From assembly GCA_045638265.1 (NCBI GenBank), contig JAZUBA010000011.1, positions 1 through 15,790 on the forward strand: a DNA stretch of 15,790 bases. The letters run 5' to 3'. The DNA comes from RGIG4140 sp045638265 (GTDB taxonomy: Bacteria > Pseudomonadota > Alphaproteobacteria > CAAHEQ01 > UBA3637). The notes beneath the pieces were generated by a model. It did not search any database. It was not told where the DNA came from and was given only the letters and a program-made list of their open reading frames with translations. The position numbers and the translations under genes were made by a program. Shown piece by piece: positions 1 through 6,352 of this stretch (its first letter is position 1; each line of letters begins with the position of its first letter).

Positions 1-199
1 ATAAGCGGTTCAATGTGAGAAAATGAGGAAAACATTATAAATCTGCCAATACTTAAAAAAACACAAAAATCAAAAAAAATTCAAAAAAGTGAAAAAAAAT
101 GTTGCAATTAAACGTACGTTTTTGCATCGTCTTGCAAAAAAACTATAAACTATTTATAATAAAAAAACCGCCGGCAAAATACCAGCGATTTTTTTTAAA
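1..199. other. AT-rich intergenic left edge
   Basis: No supportable gene. The stretch is poly-A/poly-T rich. It holds a 12-bp perfect palindrome AAACGTACGTTT (110-121), an 8-bp inverted repeat TTTTTGCA/TGCAAAAA (119-126 and 133-140), and the terminator of the downstream minus-strand gene (161-187). A short minus-strand open frame starts at 35 and runs off the left edge, but it has no ribosome binding site and is not called. Confidence 0.6.
161..187 (-). terminator. Intrinsic terminator after the HAD hydrolase gene
   Basis: On the minus strand CGCTGG (182-187) pairs with CCGGCG (169-174), including one G-U pair, around a 7-nt loop, and is followed by a run of seven U (161-167). It lies 13 nt past the HAD stop codon. 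The + strand copy is also followed by a T-run, so it may act in both directions. Confidence 0.75.
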
Positions 200-970
200 T
201 TATCCTTCATTTGTATGAGATGTTTGCTTGATTATTGGATTTTTTTGATGAATAATGGTTTGAGGCGCTTTTTTAATATCATTCGCTAAATCTAATAAAA
301 TTTGCGGATTGTTTTTAGGTTGAACAATTAAACAATCTGCTCCCCAACTTTGCGCAAAAGCTGTATCTTTTTGTTCATTATCTCCAATATACAATACCTG
401 TCTTGATTTGCTACTGATAAACAACCCCTCTACAGCACGGGCAAAAGCACCAGCCGAAGGTTTGTCTGTTGATATATTCCCTGTATTACCTAAAATTTTA
501 TCAAAATACCGTGTTAAGCCGGCTTGTTCTACCTCATGTTTTAATAATGCTTCATTTTTAGCCCCTAATAAAACAATTCGTGCTTGTGATCTTTGTGCAT
601 ACAATGTTTTTAATAATTCCTTGCTTCCTTTAAAAACCGTTAAAGGTTCCAATTTTTCATGACGTAATGATTCGTATATGTTAATTAATGTTTCATGTCC
701 TGTATTTAACAGAGGATAAAATTCATAAAAAATCTTTTCAGCTTCCTTTGTTTTATCGCCCCAAATAGACGTATCACTAAAAATTTGTTGACGTGATTTT
801 CCGTTTTGAGCATGTGTATCACTTAATTGCCATGTTTTTGCTTTTTCGTTATTAAGTGCTTCAAATGTCAACACATAAGTGGCATGAACTAAATTTTCAC
901 AAGAAGCAAGTGTACCATCCCAATCTAAAACAATACACTTTAAATCAGAATGAATTTTATTTTGACTCAT
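200..970 (-). CDS. HAD-superfamily hydrolase, phosphoglycolate phosphatase-like
   Basis: A 256-residue cytosolic protein of the haloacid dehalogenase superfamily, probably a phosphatase on a small phosphorylated metabolite; the substrate cannot be told. Motif I is DWDGT at residues 16-20, giving the nucleophile D16 and the acid/base D18. Residues about 25-115 form an alpha-helical C1-type cap. The motif III lysine is K170 (DKPSAGAF), and motif IV is GDNEQKD with D197 and D202. Motif II is odd: where S/T is expected there is glycine (VLLGAKN, G136). The C-terminal 30 residues are polar and probably disordered. The ATG at 968-970 is preceded by a clear AAAGGAGT ribosome binding site (976-983). 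A promoter of the form TTGACT-17-TATTTA sits at 995-1023, so the gene is likely monocistronic with its own terminator. The family is certain; the function is not. Confidence 0.88.
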   Translation of the reverse strand: MSQNKIHSDLKCIVLDWDGTLASCENLVHATYVLTFEALNNEKAKTWQLSDTHAQNGKSRQQIFSDTSIWGDKTKEAEKIFYEFYPLLNTGHETLINIYESLRHEKLEPLTVFKGSKELLKTLYAQRSQARIVLLGAKNEALLKHEVEQAGLTRYFDKILGNTGNISTDKPSAGAFARAVEGLFISSKSRQVLYIGDNEQKDTAFAQSWGADCLIVQPKNNPQILLDLANDIKKAPQTIIHQKNPIIKQTSHTNEG

Positions 971-994
971 TTTAAACTCCTTTCATTATTTTTT

Positions 995-1023
995 TAAATA
1001 ACAAAAAAAATAAAAAAAGTCAA
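995..1023 (-). promoter_or_regulatory. Candidate sigma-70 promoter for the HAD hydrolase
   Basis: On the minus strand -35 TTGACT (1018-1023) and -10 TATTTA (995-1000) are separated by 17 bp. The predicted transcription start lies just upstream of the ribosome binding site at 976-983. The region is very AT-rich, so chance matches are likely. Confidence 0.45.
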
Positions 1024-1067
1024 TCTTTAAAAAATTGTAATTAATTCATAAATATACAAAAATTCTT

Positions 1068-1841
1068 TTAAAAATTAAATTTTAAAGAAATACCATATCC
1101 CAAATGTCCACGTCTGGTTACAAACGGTTGAGAAGATAACGAGAATGAATTATTCATCGGTTTATCATCTTTCCAGATATAATTACTTAATTCTGTCATC
1201 GGATCCATTAACAACAGTGCCGAACGACCCAAAAATTTTGAATCATATAAGGTATAATTATTTTTGATAATATTTCTTTTACTCCGATAAAACCATTCAC
1301 CTAACACTGATCCGGCTAAAGGTGTTACGATTAAATCTTGAATAGATGGACGTTCTGCAAATGCCTCAATACCATATTCCCAAAAGAACGTAGACAATGC
1401 AAAAGAATATAAACAAGAATAAGCTGCATTGGCTCCGGCTGAACGAGCTCCCATATAATAAATAGCACCGGCATACGGATGTGTTACATAATTCAAAAAC
1501 AAATCATCTTTATCCCAAACAGGTGCTTGCGAAACATTATCCCACCATTTTGATGCAGGATTTTGCCCGTCATCTTCCCAATTTGTAAAACTGGTCGGCA
1601 TTGCATATAACAAACCCATTACACCAACACCTGTCCCAAATAATGCAACTGTATTGCGTTTAAGCATTTTACTATCAACAATATTTTCATCAATAGAATA
1701 TGGGCGATCGTAAATACTGATAGGCACTTCCGTTGATGAAGCACCTTCTGTTTGTTCATTTTGTGCATATACCGTTACACTGTTACACATTAAAACCAAA
1801 CCAAGAACGGTACAGATTGTTTTTGTTGCTTTAAAAAACAC
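1068..1841 (-). CDS. DUF3943-domain envelope protein with signal peptide
   Basis: A 257-residue exported protein. Residues 1-26 form a classical Sec signal peptide (basic start, hydrophobic core, VYA before Q27). The body matches my recollection of the DUF3943 family: an aspartate-rich stretch then NYVTHPYAGAIYYMGAR (117-133), a WEYGIEAFAERPSIQDLI-like segment (154-171) and a conserved TPLAGSVLGEWFYR stretch (173-186). The chain ends in LKFNF, an aromatic C-terminus typical of outer-membrane proteins, so an outer-membrane or periplasmic site is inferred. The molecular function of the family is unknown to me. The start is GTG (1839-1841), chosen because AAGGA lies 7-8 bases upstream (1849-1853) and the next in-frame ATG (M18) would cut the signal peptide. 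No clear terminator follows it. Confidence 0.8.
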   Translation of the reverse strand: MFFKATKTICTVLGLVLMCNSVTVYAQNEQTEGASSTEVPISIYDRPYSIDENIVDSKMLKRNTVALFGTGVGVMGLLYAMPTSFTNWEDDGQNPASKWWDNVSQAPVWDKDDLFLNYVTHPYAGAIYYMGARSAGANAAYSCLYSFALSTFFWEYGIEAFAERPSIQDLIVTPLAGSVLGEWFYRSKRNIIKNNYTLYDSKFLGRSALLLMDPMTELSNYIWKDDKPMNNSFSLSSQPFVTRRGHLGYGISLKFNF

Positions 1842-2003
1842 GAGTTATCCTTATCTGATACATACAATAATATTATCTGACGGCAAGATACTGTTTTTTT
1901 AAAAAAAATGCAATAAAAAAATCATATACTTAACATTTTATTTGTTACAAGCAACATCTTTTGTTATTTTGCAAAAGAAATATTACAGAAAAACACACAC
2001 AAA

Positions 2004-2804
2004 TTATTCTCTGTTATAATCATCCCGACGCATTTTTTTGATACGGGATGTGTGATATTTATCACTGTCTTTATATGTTAATTCCGGTCTTGGCATTAAT
2101 TCTAATTGTTTTAATTCTTCTTGGCGCGCCATAACTTTTTTATGATGTCTGTATTTCTTTTCAAGATTTTCAACAATCTGTGGAGTTAATTTTTTGATTT
2201 TTTTTGAAAATCTGTTTTGACGCAAAGTATTTTTCTGGTGTTTTTTGATTTCTTCACGTCTTTTATGATGATAATCATTTTTGCGATGGCGTTCTGCTGT
2301 TTCAATTAAAATCCGTTCACATTCTTCTGCTGAAAAAAACTTGTTTAAATCTCTCATCGTTAAAAATGGTATTTCTTTGGGCACATACAAATATGCTTCC
2401 GGATTCTTCGTTGAATCCCATTCATTTCTGATTAAATTAAAATGTTCTTTGTGTAAAGCCGTATGCAAATCCTGATGAATAACACACAAATTTGATATAT
2501 CATTCTCACCACCCAAAGATAAAGGTAAAATATGATGCACGACAAATCGTTCGGGTAAAATACCTTTTGTTAATGCTAATTCTACCTCTTGCTGAGTCAT
2601 ATCATGAGTAAATAATCCTTGTTTGGCACAATTTTGAACAAAGACATTTCCTTTACGTTCTGAGCCATATTTTTTACGAAAAAAATTGCGTTTTTGTTGT
2701 GTTTCATATTCTGAACATTGTTTCAGTTCAACCCACTTACCCTCGTAAGTTGCATTTGTTTCATAGAAGTATATTTTATTATCGTGTTCTTTATATGAAA
2801 TCAT
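2004..2804 (-). CDS. HNH endonuclease, free-standing
   Basis: A 266-residue protein with an HNH nuclease motif in the middle: VVHHILPLSLGG (88-99), N105 in ISNLCVIH, then DLHTALH (112-118). H90/H91, N105, H114 and H118 are the likely catalytic and metal-binding residues. HNH proteins cut or nick DNA (or rarely RNA) with a beta-beta-alpha-metal fold. The N-terminal 80 residues show no known domain. The C-terminal 100 residues (165-266) are very rich in Lys, Arg and His and mostly helical, which suggests nucleic-acid binding. There is no signal peptide, no neighbouring methylase, intron or immunity gene, and no phage gene nearby. It could be a domesticated homing-type nuclease or a genome-maintenance enzyme. 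The start ATG has an AAGGAT site at normal spacing. Confidence 0.8.
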   Translation of the reverse strand: MISYKEHDNKIYFYETNATYEGKWVELKQCSEYETQQKRNFFRKKYGSERKGNVFVQNCAKQGLFTHDMTQQEVELALTKGILPERFVVHHILPLSLGGENDISNLCVIHQDLHTALHKEHFNLIRNEWDSTKNPEAYLYVPKEIPFLTMRDLNKFFSAEECERILIETAERHRKNDYHHKRREEIKKHQKNTLRQNRFSKKIKKLTPQIVENLEKKYRHHKKVMARQEELKQLELMPRPELTYKDSDKYHTSRIKKMRRDDYNRE

Positions 2805-2844
2805 TGAAAATCCTTATATATAATTAAATGGCTTACAAGTGAAA

Positions 2845-2868
2845 AACACGCCTTTGTTTAGGCGTGTT
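2845..2868 (-). terminator. Intrinsic terminator after nagZ-like gene
   Basis: A perfect 9-bp stem, AACACGCCT (2845-2853) with AGGCGTGTT (2860-2868), around a 6-nt loop. It is flanked by A5 on one side and CT6 on the other, so a U-run exists in both directions. It lies 5 nt beyond the stop codon of the glycoside hydrolase and just before the HNH start. Confidence 0.85.
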
Positions 2869-2873
2869 CTTTT

Positions 2874-4007
2874 TTACATTGATTTTTCAGTTCCTAAACA
2901 AGATATGGCATACTCTTGTATTTTTTTCTGATCTTCTTTAATTTTATCCAAATCATGCATTTGATGTAATACCTCAACAGCATCATAATCATCTTTACAA
3001 ACAGGTGCATGTGCTTTGATTTCATCGTAACGTATCTGTGCATTTTCCGGTGTTCTATGGGCATTGTTTAAAACAGCCAAACATTTTGCCAATCGTTCTA
3101 ATCCTTTATCAGATAACGGACGACAGGCATCAATGACTTCACGCATACCAACTTCATCTCCTCGACAAAAACAAACAGCATCACATCCGGCTTCCAAAGC
3201 GTGTAACGTATTTTCACGCAAGGTACCTTTTAAAGCGTGCATTTCAATGCCATCGCTAATTAACAACCCATCAAAACCTATTTCACCGCGAATAAGGGTG
3301 TCAATACCGATTTTAGATTGTGTAATCGGCCATTTTTCATCTATCGCGGGAATTAAAATGTGAGCTGTCATTGCCATTGGACAAGCAATAGCGTTTTCCC
3401 GAAACGGATAAAAATCAACAGCAATTTGTTCCAGTGTATCATTGATAATCGGCAATTCTAAATGTGGATCGGAAACAACACGGCCATGTCCAGGCAAGTG
3501 TTTCATACATGGAACAATCCCGCGACTTTTATATGTTTCAATCATAACACGACCACATTCAGCAACAACATTTTTATCTGTTGAAAAAGAACGGCTTTTT
3601 AAAACATTGCCTGTTGTCGGATACCGAATGTCTAAACAAGGTGCATAATTTAAATTCACACCACCTTTATATAATACATCTGAAATAAGATGTGCTTGCA
3701 ATGAAGTTGCTTCCATGCGTTCATGAGGCGGCAACATACCAATACTGTATTGAGCTAAAAACGACTCTGTTAACGGCGGGTCAAAACGACTTGTTTGTCC
3801 ACCTTCCTGATCAACGGCAATCAATACATTATTACGCCCGATAACTTCTTTAATGGAACGAGCCAAGGCAGAAACTTGCTCAAATGATTCAATGTTACGT
3901 TTAAAAATGGTAACACCAATTGGGTTTGCTTCTTCCAACATATATTTTTCATTATCTGTTAAAACCGTACCCGATACGGATAACGTTGCTGAAAGTATTG
4001 GTTTCAT
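2874..4007 (-). CDS. nagZ: NagZ-type beta-N-acetylhexosaminidase (glycoside hydrolase family 3)
   Basis: A 377-residue cytosolic enzyme that removes N-acetylglucosamine from 1,6-anhydro-muropeptides during cell-wall recycling. GH3 features in order: IAVDQEGGQTSRF (63-75, substrate loop), NYAPCLDIRY (120-129), KHLPGHG (169-175), the NagZ-specific Asp-His dyad SDPH (D180, H182; acid/base), and ISDGIEMHAL (250-259) with nucleophile D252. Family members usually read SDD or SDA here; this one has SDG. The length is slightly above the approximately 340 residues usual for NagZ, because of a C-terminal tail (about 310-377). There is no signal peptide, as expected for cytosolic NagZ. A GAGGGG ribosome binding site precedes the ATG. 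A candidate promoter (4042-4071) lies in the 70-bp gap to the glycosyltransferase gene, but no terminator separates the two, so co-transcription is possible. Confidence 0.92.
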   Translation of the reverse strand: MKPILSATLSVSGTVLTDNEKYMLEEANPIGVTIFKRNIESFEQVSALARSIKEVIGRNNVLIAVDQEGGQTSRFDPPLTESFLAQYSIGMLPPHERMEATSLQAHLISDVLYKGGVNLNYAPCLDIRYPTTGNVLKSRSFSTDKNVVAECGRVMIETYKSRGIVPCMKHLPGHGRVVSDPHLELPIINDTLEQIAVDFYPFRENAIACPMAMTAHILIPAIDEKWPITQSKIGIDTLIRGEIGFDGLLISDGIEMHALKGTLRENTLHALEAGCDAVCFCRGDEVGMREVIDACRPLSDKGLERLAKCLAVLNNAHRTPENAQIRYDEIKAHAPVCKDDYDAVEVLHQMHDLDKIKEDQKKIQEYAISCLGTEKSM

Positions 4008-4041
4008 TTAAATTCCCCTCTGTTTTAATTATACTGTCAAT

Positions 4042-4071
4042 ATTGTATATACATATTTTAAATTATTGCAA
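4042..4071 (-). promoter_or_regulatory. Candidate promoter for nagZ
   Basis: On the minus strand TTGCAA (4066-4071), an 18-bp spacer and TACAAT (4042-4047). It starts immediately after the glycosyltransferase stop codon. The hexamers are good but the surroundings are AT-rich. Confidence 0.45.
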
Positions 4072-4077
4072 CACAAA

Positions 4078-5124
4078 TTAAATTTCACGTTGTCTTTTTA
4101 ACATTCTAATCGTTTCCGGGGTCATTGTTTTTTCTTGTTGTGCAACTTTTTGTTTTTCAGCAGAAGCCAAGTTTTTAACATCCTTTAATTGTGCCAACAA
4201 TTGACGTTTTGATCCTTCACCTTTTTTCGGCAAGCAACCGTAACCATCCATTTCTTCTAACATTTTAACAAGACCAGGGTATAAAGCCACTTGATTTTCA
4301 ATCGGTGTTTCCAATATTTGTTTAACGGCTTTTTTACATACTGGTTGAACGATAATATCCACCAAGAAATTCCACTTATCCTGATATTTTTCACCTTGAT
4401 AGTAATCGTGTAATTCTGTTAAAAGTGTGTTATAAGAACGCAAATGTTTTTCTGAAAAAACAACATTTGTTGTTGAATTAGGGTTGATTCTATATTTATA
4501 AAACGGAATTGGCACAATAGTTGTGCGTTGATTATCACGCAAAACAGACATTAATAATAATGTATCTTCATAATACATCCCTTCTTTGAAACGGAATTGA
4601 TCAAAAACATCTTTTCTGAATAATGTTGTTGTAACAACCCATTCTAAAAAGGGACGTGATTCTGGATTTGTATATGGCATCATATCAAGACGTACCAAAG
4701 ATGGAATTTCATCAATTTTGTATTTTTCATATCCACGAGCTTTTAATTCTCCCGGGTTTTCTTCTTTCTCAAACAAGAAAGTTGTTAATCTTGAATTATC
4801 TCTTTCTGCAAAGTACAGCGCAGCTTCTAATGTTTGTGGATGAATGAAATCATCAGAATCCAAGAAGAATACATAATCCCCTGTTGCGATATCTAAACCC
4901 TTATTACGAGCAGCAGATTGACCGGCATTTTCTTGTGTTAAAACTTTAATACGTTCATCTTTTTCTTTAAAAACATCCAATATTTGTGCTGAACGATCTT
5001 TTGAGCCATCATTAACACAAATGATTTCAACATCTTTATGTGTCTGATTGCGAACACTGTTTAAACAAACCGTTAAATATTTTTCCGCATTATAAACCGG
5101 TACAATTACTGAAATTTTTGTCAT
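4078..5124 (-). CDS. Family 2 glycosyltransferase
   Basis: A 348-residue GT-A fold glycosyltransferase that would transfer a sugar from a nucleotide donor to a glycan, for example surface polysaccharide or lipopolysaccharide. The N-terminal 110 residues are diagnostic: ISVIVPVYNAEKYL (4-17), ICVNDGSKDRS (35-45, D39 binds the nucleotide), GQSAARNKG (68-76) and FFLDSDD (86-92, the DxD-like metal-binding motif). MYYEDTLLL (183-191) supplies the probable catalytic Glu/Asp, followed by the common FYKYRINPNSTT segment (208-219). The last 100 residues are helical and charged without membrane segments, so it acts in the cytoplasm or at the inner face of the membrane. The start has an excellent GAGGAGG site, and a strong promoter lies at 5161-5188. 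It stands alone rather than in a polysaccharide cluster, so acceptor and donor cannot be named. Confidence 0.92.
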   Translation of the reverse strand: MTKISVIVPVYNAEKYLTVCLNSVRNQTHKDVEIICVNDGSKDRSAQILDVFKEKDERIKVLTQENAGQSAARNKGLDIATGDYVFFLDSDDFIHPQTLEAALYFAERDNSRLTTFLFEKEENPGELKARGYEKYKIDEIPSLVRLDMMPYTNPESRPFLEWVVTTTLFRKDVFDQFRFKEGMYYEDTLLLMSVLRDNQRTTIVPIPFYKYRINPNSTTNVVFSEKHLRSYNTLLTELHDYYQGEKYQDKWNFLVDIIVQPVCKKAVKQILETPIENQVALYPGLVKMLEEMDGYGCLPKKGEGSKRQLLAQLKDVKNLASAEKQKVAQQEKTMTPETIRMLKRQREI

Positions 5125-5160
5125 AAAGCCTCCTCATAGTTTTATTGTTAGATAATTATA

Positions 5161-5188
5161 AGTATACACAAAATTAAAACAATGTCAA
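5161..5188 (-). promoter_or_regulatory. Sigma-70 promoter for the glycosyltransferase
   Basis: On the minus strand consensus TTGACA (5183-5188), a 16-bp spacer and TATACT (5161-5166). It is followed by a short leader to the GAGGAGG ribosome binding site. Confidence 0.7.
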
Positions 5189-5428
5189 CACTTTTTTAAC
5201 AAATAAACACATAATTTGACAAAAAAGATTTGACTTGTATTGGAAATGTTTTTGTTTTTGTCAAATCGTGTTTTTTGTCTGATAATTTATGAAAAAATAT
5301 GATGCAAAAACAAACACTGATAGTTATAAAAATTCAACAATATAAATGCGTTTGGCGAATTTGTACAAAAACACCCTTTCGGGTGTTCTTTTTATTATGT
5401 AAAATCTATAAAAAATGTAGTTCTGATT
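5189..5428. other. Intergenic region with inverted repeat, possible + strand small RNA and terminator
   Basis: No protein gene is seen. It holds a 12-bp perfect inverted repeat ATTTGACAAAAA/TTTTTGTCAAAT (5214-5225, 5255-5266), an extra GATTTGAC copy (5227-5234), a weak + strand promoter-like pair TTGTCT-17-TATGAT (5275-5303), and the hairpin terminator at 5370-5387. Confidence 0.5.
5370..5387 (-). terminator. Intrinsic terminator after the lipoprotein gene
   Basis: A 7-bp perfect stem AACACCC/GGGTGTT closed by a tetraloop that reads GAAA on the minus strand (GNRA type), followed by a U-run. The tetraloop favours minus-strand function, serving the lipoprotein gene that stops at 5429. The + strand also has CT5 after the stem. 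Confidence 0.8.
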
Positions 5429-6064
5429 TTATTTTGCCAAATTAAGAATTTCATTTTCTAATATACCGTTTGCAACACATGTACTACCATTGTTTTTTGT
5501 TTCTTTTCCGTTAGAATTAAAAGAATATGTATTAGAAAAACTAACGTTACGGGGCTCCCAATTTGAACCTGCAAATAATTTTTGTCCAGAAGCTTTAATT
5601 AGGAGAACGTATCGTACATTTACAGAAACTTTTGTTTTTCCTTTGGCTTCTTCTTGTACCAATATATTAATCCTCTCTGATAAATTAGATGAGCGTTCCA
5701 TAATCAACAATGGCTCTAATTCATATTTTTGATATGGCGTTGCTACATTAAAAATATACCGTCGTTCACCGGCAAGATTTTTTACATAAGAATTTATTAC
5801 ACCGCAATCTACATATTTTTCCGCAGTACCTGAATAAGATAAACTAATAATCCCACTTTCTTTTTCAATTGTATTAATAACAAAAAAGTCTTGAGACAAA
5901 TTTTTTAAAAGTGTTTTCCAAACTGTTGATTTTGGTTTGTTAATAATTTTTTCTATATTAGCTTTTGGATATTCTGCAGGTGGCGTATACTGTATATCCG
6001 TTGTAACACAGGCTGATAAACATAGTAAAAGTGGGAACAAAGAGTATGTATATAATTTTTTCAT
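5429..6064 (-). CDS. Uncharacterised lipoprotein
   Basis: A 211-residue lipoprotein of unknown function. Residues 1-18 are a signal peptide ending in the lipobox LSAC, with lipidation expected at C19. There is no Asp after the cysteine, so by the Escherichia coli sorting rule it would go to the outer membrane. The mature part begins with a Pro/Tyr-rich linker (about 22-35), then an alpha/beta domain: a helix IINKPKSTVWKTLLKNL (40-56), then SQDFFVINTIEKESGIISL (57-75). That pattern recalls small BamC-like or other helix-grip repeats, but similarity is too weak to assign. Two further cysteines (82, about 201) could form a disulfide. The start has AAAGGAT upstream. Only 28 nt separate the start codon from a strong terminator, and I see no promoter in between. 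Expression may therefore depend on read-through from the RNA at 6092-6276. Confidence 0.75.
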   Translation of the reverse strand: MKKLYTYSLFPLLLCLSACVTTDIQYTPPAEYPKANIEKIINKPKSTVWKTLLKNLSQDFFVINTIEKESGIISLSYSGTAEKYVDCGVINSYVKNLAGERRYIFNVATPYQKYELEPLLIMERSSNLSERINILVQEEAKGKTKVSVNVRYVLLIKASGQKLFAGSNWEPRNVSFSNTYSFNSNGKETKNNGSTCVANGILENEILNLAK

Positions 6065-6091
6065 TATTCTATCCTTTCGATTAATTACAAC

Positions 6092-6115
6092 AAAAAAAGC
6101 CGCCTAAAAGGCGAC
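6092..6115 (-). terminator. Strong intrinsic terminator ending the structured RNA
   Basis: On the minus strand GTCGCCT (6109-6115) pairs with AGGCGGC (6099-6105) around a 3-nt loop, followed by seven U (6092-6098). It lies 28 nt upstream of the lipoprotein start codon, outside any gene. Confidence 0.85.
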
Positions 6116-6276
6116 TGGAAGTTGGTAACTATACTAGAATAGTGCGACATATTGACTGAAAAAGCGTATTTTGTCACCTTCCAGTCATCACAACCAGAAA
6201 GCGTGCAAAATTTCGTCTTTACACATCAGACGTCTAGTAAGAGGTTACCACACCCCAGATACAACCTTTTGTATCC
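6092..6276 (-). ncRNA. Structured RNA: 6S-like RNA or attenuator leader of the lipoprotein gene
   Basis: On the minus strand a promoter (6283-6312) predicts transcription starting near 6276, and an intrinsic terminator ends it at 6092, giving about 185 nt. The 5' end is a 7-bp hairpin, GATACAA-AAGG-TTGTATC. One fold is a long rod: CTGG, GGTAAC and TACTAGA on the 5' arm (+ positions 6255-6258, 6244-6249, 6233-6239) pair with TCTAGTA, GTTACC and CCAG on the 3' arm (6132-6138, 6124-6129, 6115-6118). Inside are a hairpin CGTCT/AGACG (6214-6232) and a helix ATTTTG/CAAAAT with CAC/GTG beyond a bulge (6168-6211). Size and rod shape recall 6S RNA. The position just before the lipoprotein gene, plus an alternative fold, recalls a riboswitch or attenuator. 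It lacks the RNase P, tmRNA and SRP RNA signatures I would recognise. No open frame explains the conservation-like pairing. Confidence 0.6.
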
Positions 6277-6282
6277 AGTTTA

Positions 6283-6312
6283 ATAATAAATCAAAATATG
6301 TATATTTGTCAA
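6283..6312 (-). promoter_or_regulatory. Promoter of the structured RNA
   Basis: On the minus strand consensus TTGACA (6307-6312), an 18-bp spacer and TATTAT (6283-6288); reading TTATTA instead gives 17 bp. The start near 6276 falls exactly at the 5' hairpin of the RNA. Confidence 0.7.
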
Positions 6313-6352
6313 AGAAATTTTTAATAAATGTAAAAGTGAATATTTGGTAATT

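Noticed and set aside
1..35. Minus-strand open frame starting ATG at 35 and running off the left edge
   Set aside because: Only about 11 codons are visible, no ribosome binding site precedes it, and TATAAT overlaps the ATG. Nothing in the peptide is recognisable.
1859..1886. TTGCCG-16-TATGTA as promoter of the DUF3943 gene
   Set aside because: Transcription would begin near 1852, inside the AAGGA ribosome binding site, and would remove it.
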